A stretch of DNA of 64,000 nucleotides from JABLTI01 sp035528035 (GCA_035528035.1 DATKZI010000004.1:62001-126000), one strand, 5' to 3'. Shown: positions 25,709 through 36,048, counted from the first letter of the stretch. The notes: generated by a model from the sequence alone, not told the origin. Numbers and translations are program-made.

Positions 25709-27751
25709 TCATTTTCTAAAATATAATTTTTTTTCAATTTCTTCAATATTCAAATTAAAGTCATATCTATGGAATATTAGTTTGAATCCTAATCGTTCAT
25801 TAATTGATAACATTGGTAAATTAGCTGAAGCATTTCCTGTTCTAAAGTATTTAATTGTGGGATAATTTTCTCTTAAATGTAATAGCATTGCAGCTTTTAT
25901 CCATTTAGCTAATCCTCTTCCTCGAAATTCTTTTTTAACTGCTGTGAATCCTTGTGAACCTACTATGTTTCTATTTGTATCATAATAAATTTCAGTCATA
26001 GCACTAATAGTTCCATCTTCTTCGATTGCTAATACAGAAAATATGATCATTTTTCTTTCATCATATTCTTTCATATATTTTCTATGCATTTCAGGGGTTA
26101 ATGTAAAAGTTTCTTCAAGTTCACCTGAAGGCTCATCTTCAGCTACTGCAGTAAAAAGATCGCAATATTCTTGAAGTATCTCATCGGGGATATTGGTATA
26201 AATTTTAGTGGTTACTCCTTTAGCTCTCTGTTTGCCTTCGTTAACCCATCTTTGCATTTCATCCCAATCTAATTTATCAAAATATAATCGTTTTTCATCG
26301 CCAATTTTTGCAGGTTTAGCATCTAAAATTTTTTTGAGAAAATCTACTGTAGAATCTAAATAAACATCTGTTTGCAAAATAGTTTTTCCTATCTCTTTAG
26401 CTTTTCCAACAATTATTTTCAATAATTCAGTAGCAATACCCATTCTTCTGTAATCTTTACTAATGAATATATGAGCTTCACATTTATGCTTAGATCGATA
26501 ATAATCAGGATTTTTTGGACTATTATATGACAATTTTCCATATCCAATCATCTTGTTGTCAAAAGGCTCATAAATATACCAAAAAATATGGTCATAAAGA
26601 TCGATAGGATTTAACATTACCTTTTTCATTAACTCAAAATTAGGTAAAGGATCATCAACAGGATACATTTCTTTGAAGATTTGAGTTTCTATATCAAAAA
26701 ATTCAGTCCATTCTTTTTCTGAAAGTTCTTTTGGTGTTTTCTGAGCTATTCTTAAAACTTGATTTGTTTTCTTTGATTGTATTAGTTGTTGGTTAGGTAT
26801 TTTTCTAAATTCACAAATAGAACCTTGATAGATTCCACTACAATCATAAATTATCTTAGAAAATAAACCATTATCTTCCTCAAATCGGAAGATATGTGGT
26901 GTTGATTCAGCTACGAATTCATTCTTTTTCACAGTGATTAATCTTAAATTCGTATTGAAATAATCGCATAAAAGTAAATTATTATTTTGTTTTATTATTG
27001 AGAAGAAATACTTACTACTTGCAGGTTCAAAAGCACCAATATATTTTTCCAAATCAGGCAATTCCATTCTGGGAAAAAAATCCAAAGCTAGAAAGGATAA
27101 AATTATTTGTCTATATAATTCCCAATTATCTTCTGCGTAGTCTATTGCTATTTTTTTATAGTTAAATGTTTGGTAAATTTCATCTGATATTTCTTTATAG
27201 TCGCTAAACATCTGCACCCAACCATCAAACCCTTTCAAGTTGTTTGCTAGGATATAAGGTAAGTTTTGATCCATTTCTACATGTGAATCTACCCAATCAT
27301 TTCCTCGAAGTTTTTTCAATCTAGTTATTGCATGATTAACATCTTTAGAAGTCATATAGATGAGTATGGGGTTAAGAGGTTTAATTATTTTATAGACTTC
27401 TGTGATATAATCCAGTATAAGCTCATTTCTAACATTATTCTCAAAAAGATAGCCAGCTGTACATTGCATTAAGTAGCTTTCAATAATATAAACCTCATTA
27501 GTAGCATTCAATTCATCGACTAGCTTTTGCCACTTGTTTAGTGTTATTTTAATAAACTCTTCAGCATTTGATATAGATTTTCTTTCAATCTCATTTTCAT
27601 TAAACAAAGGATTTCTGGTATCAAATTCATGAAACCAACGCGCATTCACACCATTTTTCTCTAATTGATATGAAAGGAATTGAGCAGTAGTTGATTTACC
27701 TGAACCTGGTAATCCATCAATTAGTATTAGTCTATTTTTAGTTTCTTTCAA
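25709..27751 (-). CDS. P-loop kinase fused to two GNAT acetyltransferase domains
   Basis: A 680-aa multidomain protein. Residues 1-225 form a nucleoside- or thymidylate-kinase-like P-loop domain: Walker A GLPGSGKST (about 13-21), a DE-rich middle and an arginine-containing lid-like segment. A spacer domain (about 235-330) follows. Two GNAT domains come next: about 350-505 with the acetyl-CoA loop as DYRRMGIATELL, and about 515-675 with EFRGRGLAKWIK. The second has the usual beta-bulge ending (FRTGNASANLPMLSINERLGF). The combination suggests phosphorylation and acetylation of related small molecules, for instance antibiotic-type substrates, but no substrate can be named. ATG at 27751. A possible leader element lies upstream (27854-27946). 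Confidence 0.8.
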   Translation of the reverse strand: MKETKNRLILIDGLPGSGKSTTAQFLSYQLEKNGVNARWFHEFDTRNPLFNENEIERKSISNAEEFIKITLNKWQKLVDELNATNEVYIIESYLMQCTAGYLFENNVRNELILDYITEVYKIIKPLNPILIYMTSKDVNHAITRLKKLRGNDWVDSHVEMDQNLPYILANNLKGFDGWVQMFSDYKEISDEIYQTFNYKKIAIDYAEDNWELYRQIILSFLALDFFPRMELPDLEKYIGAFEPASSKYFFSIIKQNNNLLLCDYFNTNLRLITVKKNEFVAESTPHIFRFEEDNGLFSKIIYDCSGIYQGSICEFRKIPNQQLIQSKKTNQVLRIAQKTPKELSEKEWTEFFDIETQIFKEMYPVDDPLPNFELMKKVMLNPIDLYDHIFWYIYEPFDNKMIGYGKLSYNSPKNPDYYRSKHKCEAHIFISKDYRRMGIATELLKIIVGKAKEIGKTILQTDVYLDSTVDFLKKILDAKPAKIGDEKRLYFDKLDWDEMQRWVNEGKQRAKGVTTKIYTNIPDEILQEYCDLFTAVAEDEPSGELEETFTLTPEMHRKYMKEYDERKMIIFSVLAIEEDGTISAMTEIYYDTNRNIVGSQGFTAVKKEFRGRGLAKWIKAAMLLHLRENYPTIKYFRTGNASANLPMLSINERLGFKLIFHRYDFNLNIEEIEKKLYFRK

Positions 27752-27853
27752 ATAATCACACTCTTTTGAAAGTGTCAGTTTAATCTTGGAATCTCTATAA
27801 CAAATGAAAACTAATTCTTGAAAATAGAACCCAAAAATAGATAGCTTTTTGAA

Positions 27854-27946
27854 TTAGCTACTAATTATTTGGTGCCAATCAATCAAGAATGAGTTATTTT
27901 TGTAGTTAGTAAAAGTTTTCACAATCATCTTTAAACTGGCACCTCC
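27854..27946 (-). promoter_or_regulatory. possible leader-peptide/attenuator upstream of the kinase-GNAT gene
   Basis: The 421-nt divergent gap 27752-28172 has no long ORF. On the minus strand a perfect GGAGGTG (27940-27946) precedes an ATG at 27928 that opens a 24-codon frame ending at 27854. The ribosome binding site overlaps TGGCACC (27937-27943), whose exact complement GGTGCCA (27871-27877) lies near the end of the same ORF, so a hairpin could hide the site. The other half of the gap holds only the promoter region and the GAGG ribosome binding site of the gene at 28173. Confidence 0.3.
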
Positions 27947-28172
27947 TTTTAGTAAGTTAATTAATATAATCTCTATTTAAATAAATAACGGAAAATCTGG
28001 CGTAAATTATTGTATTAGAAATAATGATCCACTAAAAACTAATCCTAATTTACTACCAGTCCTAGTATTAATTATTTGATTCACTAAGAGTGTATCTTTA
28101 CAAGAGAGCTAAATTTATTAGGAGTAAGACCTATCAATTTCTATCTTTGTAAAATATGCTTGAGGAATCAAT

Positions 28173-29963
28173 ATGTCTGTAAATATTCAGCAGGAAATTG
28201 AAACTAAACCATTTTCAAAGCGATTTCTAACTTTAGATATAACCCGGGGATTAGCAATCATTGGAATGATCTTTCTCCATATAATCAGTGATACTTTAAA
28301 TATCGATGTTCTCTTAGCAGACCTCAATAGTATTCCTTTGATTAATCTGATAGCACTTGTTTTACTACCTTTTCTAGGTGGTCTTGCAGGATTCTTTTTG
28401 CTTATCTCAGCAGCAGGGAATATGGTAAGTACGTATAGAGAATTGAATAAAGGTCATTCAATAAAAGGAATAGTATTGAAACAAATCATTGGTGGTTTTA
28501 TATTATTAATCTTCGCTATGCTAACAGAGGGATTGATAGGGTATCATGGTACTTTTGGGTACTTTTTCCTTCATTTAGACAATCCTTCACAAATCCCTTG
28601 GGAATTAATGCGTTATCAGTGGAATATTTTTGAAGCAATCCACACAATAGCCTGGTGTATTATAATCAATGGGTGTATCCAAGGTTTATTGTCCCTTAAA
28701 GGTAATTGGAAAAATACTAAACGGATGATTATTTCTTATATTGTACTTGCTATTGTAGTTATTGGATTAACTCAACCGATTTGGACTCTTGTTGGTAAAA
28801 TTGTTCCTGGATATCCTTTTGCTAATTATCCTAATGGTCATAATATACAGATGCCTTGGATTGGCTCTGAACCTTTTTGGGATATTTTTAGAGCACCATT
28901 TCTTGCTCCTCTAGCAGGTTCACCTGAACCAATCTTTCCTTATTTAGCAGTATCATTTATTGGTAGTATTATTGGCATTGTTATTTCCCAACCAAAAGAT
29001 AAAATTTCAAAGAATTTTCCTAGAAAAATGACTTTGATAGGTTTAACAATGTTTGTTAGTGGGTTGATTGGTATTGTCTTTATTTTACTTCACATTATGA
29101 ATGGAACTTATAATCCTGGAACTGATCCTTTTGATGTTATGATCTCTTTTTATCGTTATATTTCCTTTCATCGGCATTGGGCTCCAGATGCAATGAACGT
29201 TATTTATCCCGGTGAAGTAGTAAATATTCCTCCTTTATCATGGGTAGCTCAATTTTCAGCTTTAACTGGATTAGGTATAATGATTTTTATGTTTCTCTTC
29301 CGTTTTATAGAATTTCGAGGTAAAAGCACTAATTATGCCCCTAAAACAAAGATCATTAGAAGATTTGGTACAGTAGCTTTTTCCAACTATAACAATCAAT
29401 GGTTATATTTTTACGTTTTTTATTTCATTTCAACAGTACTAACATTTACTCCTTATCAAAAGCCCTTTTGGGGAGGAACTATGCTTATGATATTAGTAAC
29501 ATATATTCTCTATTCGTTTATTCTTTATTATTGGGAGAAAATAAGATACCTTGGTTCACTAGAATGGATCATTAGAACTTTTACTAATAATGTTGTTCCT
29601 ATTCGAAGAAAATCTTTTGATGAGAAAACCAAGTGGTGGCAGCGTGGATTGGTTGATGTTGATCTGACTTTTTATAATGTCAATTGGATCGAGCTGAATG
29701 ATGTTGGAGTTGAAACTCAAAAGCAGAATGAAAAAAGAGAATCTAAATTTGCACTTATACTATCATTAGTAGGTCTTTGTTCGATTCTTTTTATGGTAAT
29801 GAGCATTGTAGGTTTAACGACTTCATTAAATGCTCGAAAAATTGAAGGCAAAAATAAAACCAATACTACTTCATTTATACTGTCAATAATTGGTTGCACA
29901 CTATTTCTTGCTTTAATCATAACCTCTCTCATATTACCAGTTGGAGCATTAGGTTTATTCTAA
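28173..29963 (+). CDS. membrane acyltransferase-like protein (DUF1624 / heparan-glucosaminide N-acetyltransferase type)
   Basis: A 596-aa protein with about 12 hydrophobic segments. The opening RFLTLDITRGLAIIGMIFLHI is the hallmark of the DUF1624 and YeiB-like family of membrane acyltransferases, which transfer acyl groups onto glycans or lipids across the membrane. The motif H-T in EAIHTIAW fits the conserved His region. A polar loop (about 480-515) is followed by two further helices separated by the loop SLNARKIEGKNKTNTT, resembling a DUF4190-type appended domain. ATG at 28173 with GAGG 9 nt upstream. The acceptor molecule is unknown. Confidence 0.75.
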   Translation: MSVNIQQEIETKPFSKRFLTLDITRGLAIIGMIFLHIISDTLNIDVLLADLNSIPLINLIALVLLPFLGGLAGFFLLISAAGNMVSTYRELNKGHSIKGIVLKQIIGGFILLIFAMLTEGLIGYHGTFGYFFLHLDNPSQIPWELMRYQWNIFEAIHTIAWCIIINGCIQGLLSLKGNWKNTKRMIISYIVLAIVVIGLTQPIWTLVGKIVPGYPFANYPNGHNIQMPWIGSEPFWDIFRAPFLAPLAGSPEPIFPYLAVSFIGSIIGIVISQPKDKISKNFPRKMTLIGLTMFVSGLIGIVFILLHIMNGTYNPGTDPFDVMISFYRYISFHRHWAPDAMNVIYPGEVVNIPPLSWVAQFSALTGLGIMIFMFLFRFIEFRGKSTNYAPKTKIIRRFGTVAFSNYNNQWLYFYVFYFISTVLTFTPYQKPFWGGTMLMILVTYILYSFILYYWEKIRYLGSLEWIIRTFTNNVVPIRRKSFDEKTKWWQRGLVDVDLTFYNVNWIELNDVGVETQKQNEKRESKFALILSLVGLCSILFMVMSIVGLTTSLNARKIEGKNKTNTTSFILSIIGCTLFLALIITSLILPVGALGLF

Positions 29964-30128
29964 TGTTCTAATTTTATTTTCTTTGATGATTTTTAATTAT
30001 ATTGTTCTTTGTTGGAGTAAACAATTTTTGAAAAAGAAAGTCGATAAAAATTCTGTATTAATAAAAGTAATTAGAATAGAAAAATTATACCTCTTAACTT
30101 ACATCATTAATGAATTATTCATTCAAAT

Positions 30129-31862
30129 CTAATTTATCGATTTATTTTCTTTTAAAATTGGATCAACTATTTCATTATCGCCTTTTATTGCTTCCACCAA
30201 ATGAGGTATTGTTATATCTTCACCTGAACTAATAATCTCAATAATATTTCCTTCAGCATCTTTTAGAACTGCATTATGCCATAAGATTAACCTTTCTTCT
30301 CCATTCTTCGTTAATATATAATTTTCAAAATAATCATCAGGAGAAATCTCGCCATTAATGCATCTATTGAATGTTCTTTGAACAGCAGATTGGATTCTAT
30401 TTGGTAAGAAATTTTGAATCCAATTTTTTCCTATAATTTCCTCTTGAGTATAACCTAAAATTTCACAACCAAATTTATTTATTTTAATAACATTAGCATC
30501 TCTATTTAAAACAACCAGTAGCACACCAGCAATATCAAAATAGCTTTGAGCCAATTTATGCTCCTGTGTTAGTTTTTGTTCCAATTCAATTCGTTTTGTT
30601 ACTTCTACTATAACACAAGAAATAGCTGTTCCATCCTCATAAGTAAATTTTTTCAATTGAGTTGAAAGCCAGATTGTTTTATTTTCCTTGGTAATTATTC
30701 TAAAATAGAACTCTGGTACCATTCCTGTTTCATCGACTTTTTTGAATTGTTCCATTACAAATTCACGATCTTCCGGATAGATAATTTGATACAATTGATC
30801 TAATTCCATAGAAGTAAATTGAGAACTAGAATAACCTGAATGCTTGAATATAATGTCATTAGCGAAAATTATCTTGTCATTTTTAATGATAATAATTCCT
30901 GCTACTGATTGCTCAACTAATGATCGAAATCTTTCTTCGCTTTCTTTTAGTTTCTCTTCAGCTTTTTTCCTATTTGTTACATCAATAATTATTCCTTCAC
31001 AGAATCCTTCTTTAGGATAATAACTAGCAGAATGACTTACCCAGAAATATTTTCCATCATAATTTTTCAACTTAACTTCAAAATCAGTGACTTTTCCTTG
31101 AGTCTTAAGTATTTCAATGATTTTATTTCTATCTTCAATATCGTAATAGAAATTAACAGCATTACATTTTTCTTTAAATTCCTCAACAGATGGATATCCT
31201 GCTGCATTCGCTAATCTTTGATTTACCTCCAAGAATTCCCCTGTTTCAATATTAACTCTAAAAATGCCGGCATTCAAATTCTCAAACAGATTACGGTATT
31301 TTATTTCAGTTTCTTTATGTTCTGTATTATCAAGTATAACTGATGAAATTGATACTAATTTGCCTTTAATATCGAATGCTCCTATATTAAATTGTAACCA
31401 CCATCTTTCTTCCCCATTTTCTCTAATGATTTTGTATTCCATTATCTTTGGAACAATCCCTTTTTTCATTTTATCGCAACATGATGAATAATAATTTTCA
31501 AAATCAGGATGAACAATTGTTTGAATGAAATTCGGTGTATTAATCCATTCATCAACTGTATAACCACTTAGTTCAGCAAGAAATTTATCAACAATAGACA
31601 TCTTACAAGTGGGAATATCCATTTTGACAAAACCCCTTACTCTCATAGTAAGCTGTTGATGTAAATTATCAAGCTCTGTTATTTGTTGTTCTAATTGATG
31701 GATTTGGAATTCAAGATTCTTCTCAGCAATGAGCTTATCCATTTCAGCTAAATTTTTCATTTCTTCGATGGAGCATTTGAATCCGTTTTTTTCCAATATT
31801 TTTAATGCTTGGGTGACACTTTCAGTATCATTCTTTTCCAATTGTATAATTTTCACTGTCAT
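30129..31862 (-). CDS. multi-PAS sensory protein without an output domain
   Basis: About 577 aa. A short N-terminal region ending in a coiled coil (about 40-75, EFQIHQLEQQITELDNLHQQL) is followed by four PAS domains at roughly 80-185, 190-300, 310-425 and 430-555, each with typical endings (VILDNTEHK, GIIIDVTNRKKAEEKLKESEERF, VIVEVTKRIELEQKL, SSGEDIT). No histidine kinase, GGDEF or DNA-binding domain follows, so it must signal through partners. The ATG at 31862 has a GGAG ribosome binding site directly upstream; an earlier in-frame start at 31910 would add 16 hydrophobic residues and is less likely. Confidence 0.85.
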   Translation of the reverse strand: MTVKIIQLEKNDTESVTQALKILEKNGFKCSIEEMKNLAEMDKLIAEKNLEFQIHQLEQQITELDNLHQQLTMRVRGFVKMDIPTCKMSIVDKFLAELSGYTVDEWINTPNFIQTIVHPDFENYYSSCCDKMKKGIVPKIMEYKIIRENGEERWWLQFNIGAFDIKGKLVSISSVILDNTEHKETEIKYRNLFENLNAGIFRVNIETGEFLEVNQRLANAAGYPSVEEFKEKCNAVNFYYDIEDRNKIIEILKTQGKVTDFEVKLKNYDGKYFWVSHSASYYPKEGFCEGIIIDVTNRKKAEEKLKESEERFRSLVEQSVAGIIIIKNDKIIFANDIIFKHSGYSSSQFTSMELDQLYQIIYPEDREFVMEQFKKVDETGMVPEFYFRIITKENKTIWLSTQLKKFTYEDGTAISCVIVEVTKRIELEQKLTQEHKLAQSYFDIAGVLLVVLNRDANVIKINKFGCEILGYTQEEIIGKNWIQNFLPNRIQSAVQRTFNRCINGEISPDDYFENYILTKNGEERLILWHNAVLKDAEGNIIEIISSGEDITIPHLVEAIKGDNEIVDPILKENKSIN

Positions 31863-32106
31863 TTCTCCATCAAGAAAGATGAGTAAAGATAAAAGCGTTG
31901 AATAAATCAATTATTAAGAACGCTAAGAGCAATCGTTCTAATCAACTATATAAAGCTAATAATATCTTTGATTTTTTACAATCAGCGAGATTACTATGAT
32001 TTTGGAAGAAATAAAAAATATTTGATCAATTTATTTGTATGGAATAATTTTCAAGACTAAAAAAAATCCTTTTATCAACTTGCCATATGTTATTATTGGT
32101 GTTAAA

Positions 32107-33309
32107 ATGTCATCTCAAATAAAAAGAAGAACCATCAATTTCACCTTTTTTTTAATAGCAATAATATATCTAGCTCCATATAGTACGATGCTTGAAACTA
32201 AAGCTATCTGGCCTACAAATGGTTGGGAAACAATTAATCCAATATCTGCAAGTATGAAAGCTAATACTTTAAATGGAATGGATAATTATATCGAAAATTG
32301 GAATGATGCACATCCTTTATCACATCTTGATTCAGTGGTAGTTTTTCGCAATGGCTATTTGGTGAAAGATTGGTATTATCTTTTATGGGATGCTGAGGAT
32401 ATTCATAGTCTTTGGTCCGTTACTAAAAGTTTTACTGGAACACTAATGGGGATAGCTATACAAGAAGGTTTTATTCCAAGCGTAAATGAATTTGTTTTAG
32501 ATTATTTTACTGATAGAAATATCTCTAATGTTGATTCAAGAAAAGAAGCGATCACAATTGAGCATTTATTAATGATGTCCACTGGTTTAGCTTACCCTGG
32601 TGATGATTTTATTTGGTCTAGTTGGATGAATGCCCCTGATCAGGTTCAATTTATTCTTAATTTACCTATGGCTACGACACCAGGCAGTATATTTAATTAC
32701 GATACTGGAGGTAGTCACCTTTTATCAGCAATTATCCAAGAAGCTACTAATATGACCATGGTAGATTTTGCTTTACAATATCTCTTTAAACCTCTTGGAA
32801 TAACAAAATTCAATTGGCAAGCTGACAAACAAAACATCACATATGGTGGTCATGGATTATTTCTAACTCCGGGAGATATGGCAAAATTAGGTTATCTTTA
32901 TCTAAATGATGGTTATTGGGATGGTCAAAAAATCCTACCAACAAATTGGACACAAACTGTAACTCAAACAGAATGGGGACTTGGTGGTGGATGGGGGTAT
33001 GCTCAACAATGGTGGACACAATCCTATTTGAATGCTTATTGTGCTAGAGGAAGGTATGGTCAATCAATATTTGTTTTACCAGAACATGACATCATCGTTG
33101 TTTTTACTGCTTCGCTTTCAGTTTCTGAGGAAGAGCCATATATCAATATAATTGCTAATTATGTTTTATCTGCTCTTATTGATTCAGTAGATCCAATGGT
33201 TATGTTAGCTTATTCAATCTTCTTTCCACTAGTTATTGTTACATTAACTGTTTTCATTATAAATACAATTATTTTGAAAAAATCCAAAATTGAGGATAGA
33301 GCCCATTAG
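32107..33309 (+). CDS. membrane-anchored serine hydrolase (beta-lactamase class C / penicillin-binding protein-like)
   Basis: About 400 aa. An N-terminal signal segment (about 10-28) puts the catalytic domain outside the cell, and a C-terminal helix (about 368-392) anchors it. The catalytic SxxK is SVTKSFTG; the YxN-type Tyr is in FNYDTGGSH. HGLFLTPGDMAKLGYLYLNDG is a conserved family stretch. Members hydrolyse esters, amides or D-amino acid peptides; the substrate here is open. I use ATG at 32107; an in-frame TTG at 32035 would push the signal segment 24 residues inward. The last 41 nt overlap the end of the convergent phosphatase gene. Confidence 0.85.
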   Translation: MSSQIKRRTINFTFFLIAIIYLAPYSTMLETKAIWPTNGWETINPISASMKANTLNGMDNYIENWNDAHPLSHLDSVVVFRNGYLVKDWYYLLWDAEDIHSLWSVTKSFTGTLMGIAIQEGFIPSVNEFVLDYFTDRNISNVDSRKEAITIEHLLMMSTGLAYPGDDFIWSSWMNAPDQVQFILNLPMATTPGSIFNYDTGGSHLLSAIIQEATNMTMVDFALQYLFKPLGITKFNWQADKQNITYGGHGLFLTPGDMAKLGYLYLNDGYWDGQKILPTNWTQTVTQTEWGLGGGWGYAQQWWTQSYLNAYCARGRYGQSIFVLPEHDIIVVFTASLSVSEEEPYINIIANYVLSALIDSVDPMVMLAYSIFFPLVIVTLTVFIINTIILKKSKIEDRAH

Positions 33310-34972
33310 GTCCAGATATAAGATCACCATTAGGATAATGAGCGCTAATAGTGCATATAGTTCCTCCAGCATTAATCTCGATTTTCATATAATGCCTAGT
33401 TTGCTCTCCATACATATAGCCATAGAGTTCATTATCTGTCGAATATGATTCTATACTTGGAATATGATAATACAATCCATCATTCTCAGAAGCAGCATAG
33501 ATCTGATGTTCTGGTGAATCAACTACTCTACTAGCATTCCAAGGTGAACGATAGAATTCTATTTCTTGATATAATCCGGAAGTTGTATTATAGAATATTC
33601 GAGTATCAGTCCAAATAGCATGATCTAGTAAACCATAATCAACTTCTAAATCTGCTCCTCCTCCACCTGTACACCAATAATGTGTGCTGTCTCCAGTAGG
33701 TGAATCTGTCTCATTATAGAGTAATCCTATATTCCCATAGGTATAATTCCAATGTTCATAATGATGATCATGACCGAAGAATATTCCATCAATATTATAT
33801 TTATCAGCTAAAGGAACTAGCCAAGTTTGAGTGGGGAAATTTTGTGAAGAGGTTCCTGTAGTGAACAGTGTATTGTGAAAATTGATAAATATCCAATCTT
33901 GACCTCGAGATTGAGCAGCAATAATATCTTGTTCTACCCAGAGTTTTTGATCGGTTGATAGAATGTAACTACCAGCATCAAAATTGTCTATAAAAATAAA
34001 GTGGGCTGAAGCGTAATCAAAGGAATAAAAGAGTCCACTATCAGATGCATAAGGATATGGGAATGCATTACGGAAATTCGTAGCTCCATTTCCACTATAA
34101 TCATGATTTCCAATAGCAACATGAAATGGAATTGATGCTGCATATTGGGGAAAATTTTGTGCTGTGTAATGCCATGATATTGGTACTCCACCATTATAAG
34201 CTAAGTCACCTAATTGTATAACAAAGTTAGGATTTTCAGCTACAATACCTTTAGCGACAAGGTCCCCTGCATATAATGTATCACCTGGACTCGGCTGCAT
34301 ATCTCCTACTATAATTACTTTAAAAGCTTCATTAGTATCAGGAGCTGTTTTAAACGAAAATATTTGATCTGCCTCATATGTCGAGGTTGCAATTCCTATT
34401 GAATAATAATAGACAGTATTTGCTTGTAATCCTTCCAACATAACTGTATGTAAATGTGATTTTGGATTCGTACTTTCAAGAATAGCCAAATTATCTGGTT
34501 GAGTACCAAATTCAATAATTGTTTTTCTAGCAAATTTTGTAAGCCAAGTAATGGACAGTTCAGTTTTCGGATCTTCACCATAAGTTAACCATGGACCATC
34601 ATTCCAATAATATGATACAGTTATGTTTGCACCGTTAGCATAGGCGTATAGAGAAATTCCGCCTATGGGCATAATTATTACAAGTAAAATACCAAATACC
34701 ATTGCTATTTTTTCAACTTTTTTTAAATGGCTAAGACCAATTTTCTTGAACTTTAAGCTTGTAATCATTAGAATTAAGAAAACTGAAAAAATGGTAAAAC
34801 TTAGCACCAAAAATACAATCATTATAGAAATGTAGATTTTTCTATTAATGATAAAAGAAAACAGATAACCAAACAGCAAAATAGCAATTAATGAGGTAAT
34901 CAATGAACATATAATAACTATTATCCTTCGAATATTAGATTTAGTATTATTTGTTGATGCTAATACATCCAA
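33269..34972 (-). CDS. membrane-anchored purple-acid-phosphatase-like metallophosphoesterase
   Basis: A 567-aa protein. Three N-terminal hydrophobic segments (about 14-36, 47-69, 87-112) are followed by a fibronectin-like domain (about 125-215, with ELSITWLTKF and TVMLEGLQANTVYYYSI), as in purple acid phosphatases. The calcineurin-like catalytic domain then shows its metal-binding motifs in order: VGDMQPS, QLGDLAYNGG, AIGNHDYSG, INFHNTLF and FFGHDHHYEH. It probably removes phosphate from extracellular organic phosphates. ATG at 34972. Its 3' end overlaps the serine hydrolase gene tail to tail by 41 nt. Confidence 0.88.
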   Translation of the reverse strand: MDVLASTNNTKSNIRRIIVIICSLITSLIAILLFGYLFSFIINRKIYISIMIVFLVLSFTIFSVFLILMITSLKFKKIGLSHLKKVEKIAMVFGILLVIIMPIGGISLYAYANGANITVSYYWNDGPWLTYGEDPKTELSITWLTKFARKTIIEFGTQPDNLAILESTNPKSHLHTVMLEGLQANTVYYYSIGIATSTYEADQIFSFKTAPDTNEAFKVIIVGDMQPSPGDTLYAGDLVAKGIVAENPNFVIQLGDLAYNGGVPISWHYTAQNFPQYAASIPFHVAIGNHDYSGNGATNFRNAFPYPYASDSGLFYSFDYASAHFIFIDNFDAGSYILSTDQKLWVEQDIIAAQSRGQDWIFINFHNTLFTTGTSSQNFPTQTWLVPLADKYNIDGIFFGHDHHYEHWNYTYGNIGLLYNETDSPTGDSTHYWCTGGGGADLEVDYGLLDHAIWTDTRIFYNTTSGLYQEIEFYRSPWNASRVVDSPEHQIYAASENDGLYYHIPSIESYSTDNELYGYMYGEQTRHYMKIEINAGGTICTISAHYPNGDLISGPNGLYPQFWIFSK

Positions 34973-35213
34973 TGAAGAATCCTCTATTTATTTAATATAA
35001 TTGCTTTGCTTTTATTCTTTTGTAAAATATAATACAGGAATATAGTGATATTGATTTTATAAAAGATATTACCAAATTCATATGTTTTCAAATTACTTGT
35101 TTTATTTTATGAAAATTTTTAGTTTATTTTTTTTACAAAAGTAAATTATTTAACTCATTTTTTAAATGAATATCTGGAAATCTTCCTACTTAACTAATTT
35201 TAGCTTGTATGAA

Positions 35214-35870
35214 TTACATATCATCAAGATCTAATACAAGAAGTGCTAAACAATCGATTAATAAAACTGATTTTTGTAATGTAATTGATATAATAAGCAA
35301 AATTGGATTTTTGGTTAATTCAGCTGGTATAAAAAATATTATCAGTAAAGCTATGACTATAAAAACTATTACTACCATCGACGCATCTAAATAATAATCA
35401 AATTTTCTATCCTTGGGTATTTCTTGATGATTTTTCACAAATCTAAGTAATTGAAGTGTGAAATTTAAAACACCAAATCCTGCTATGAACAATACTGCGC
35501 CAAGGGTATGAAGAATTATTAAATTACCTTTATCTTGGGGAATAGCTATCAAACTTGCACCTAAAGCATTTGCTAGGCTTAATGCTCCTTTGAGAAATTT
35601 ATTACGAAAATCACTAGAAAAGTATGTTATAGAGATTATCATTGAAATCGAAGCACACAAACCAAATCCTACACTCATTATAATTGAGGAAATATGATTA
35701 TCAATTTCATTTTCAGCAGTATAATGTGCTCCTAACTCACTTATGTAATCTTTGAAAAATCTATAAGAATCAGCATAAAAATAAATCGCTAAGCCAACAG
35801 TTAAAATCAATATTGGAACAATTAGCCAATACATATATCTAATTGTTCTTTCTTTTTTCCTCAATTTCAA
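35214..35870 (-). CDS. DUF998-like membrane protein
   Basis: A 218-aa protein with six hydrophobic segments (roughly 12-32, 60-82, 90-110, 115-138, 163-185, 190-212). The segment YISELGAHYTAENEI after helix 1 and the arrangement of helices resemble the DUF998 family, which has no known function. The start is a TTG at 35870. The intergenic DNA on both sides (241 nt towards 34973, 178 nt towards 36049) is very AT-rich with no further features visible. Confidence 0.65.
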   Translation of the reverse strand: MKLRKKERTIRYMYWLIVPILILTVGLAIYFYADSYRFFKDYISELGAHYTAENEIDNHISSIIMSVGFGLCASISMIISITYFSSDFRNKFLKGALSLANALGASLIAIPQDKGNLIILHTLGAVLFIAGFGVLNFTLQLLRFVKNHQEIPKDRKFDYYLDASMVVIVFIVIALLIIFFIPAELTKNPILLIISITLQKSVLLIDCLALLVLDLDDM

Positions 35871-36048
35871 TCGCTAATTATATACTATTATATATCTAAT
35901 TAAATTTTTTTTAGAATAGGAAATATGGTAAAATTTTACCAAATTAAAACACATTACTCATTTACAGATGTTTTTTTACTCTAATAATAGAATTTTAACT
36001 AAAAAGACGCATAAACTTTTTATTTCTTCATAGTAAACTCAAACTATT

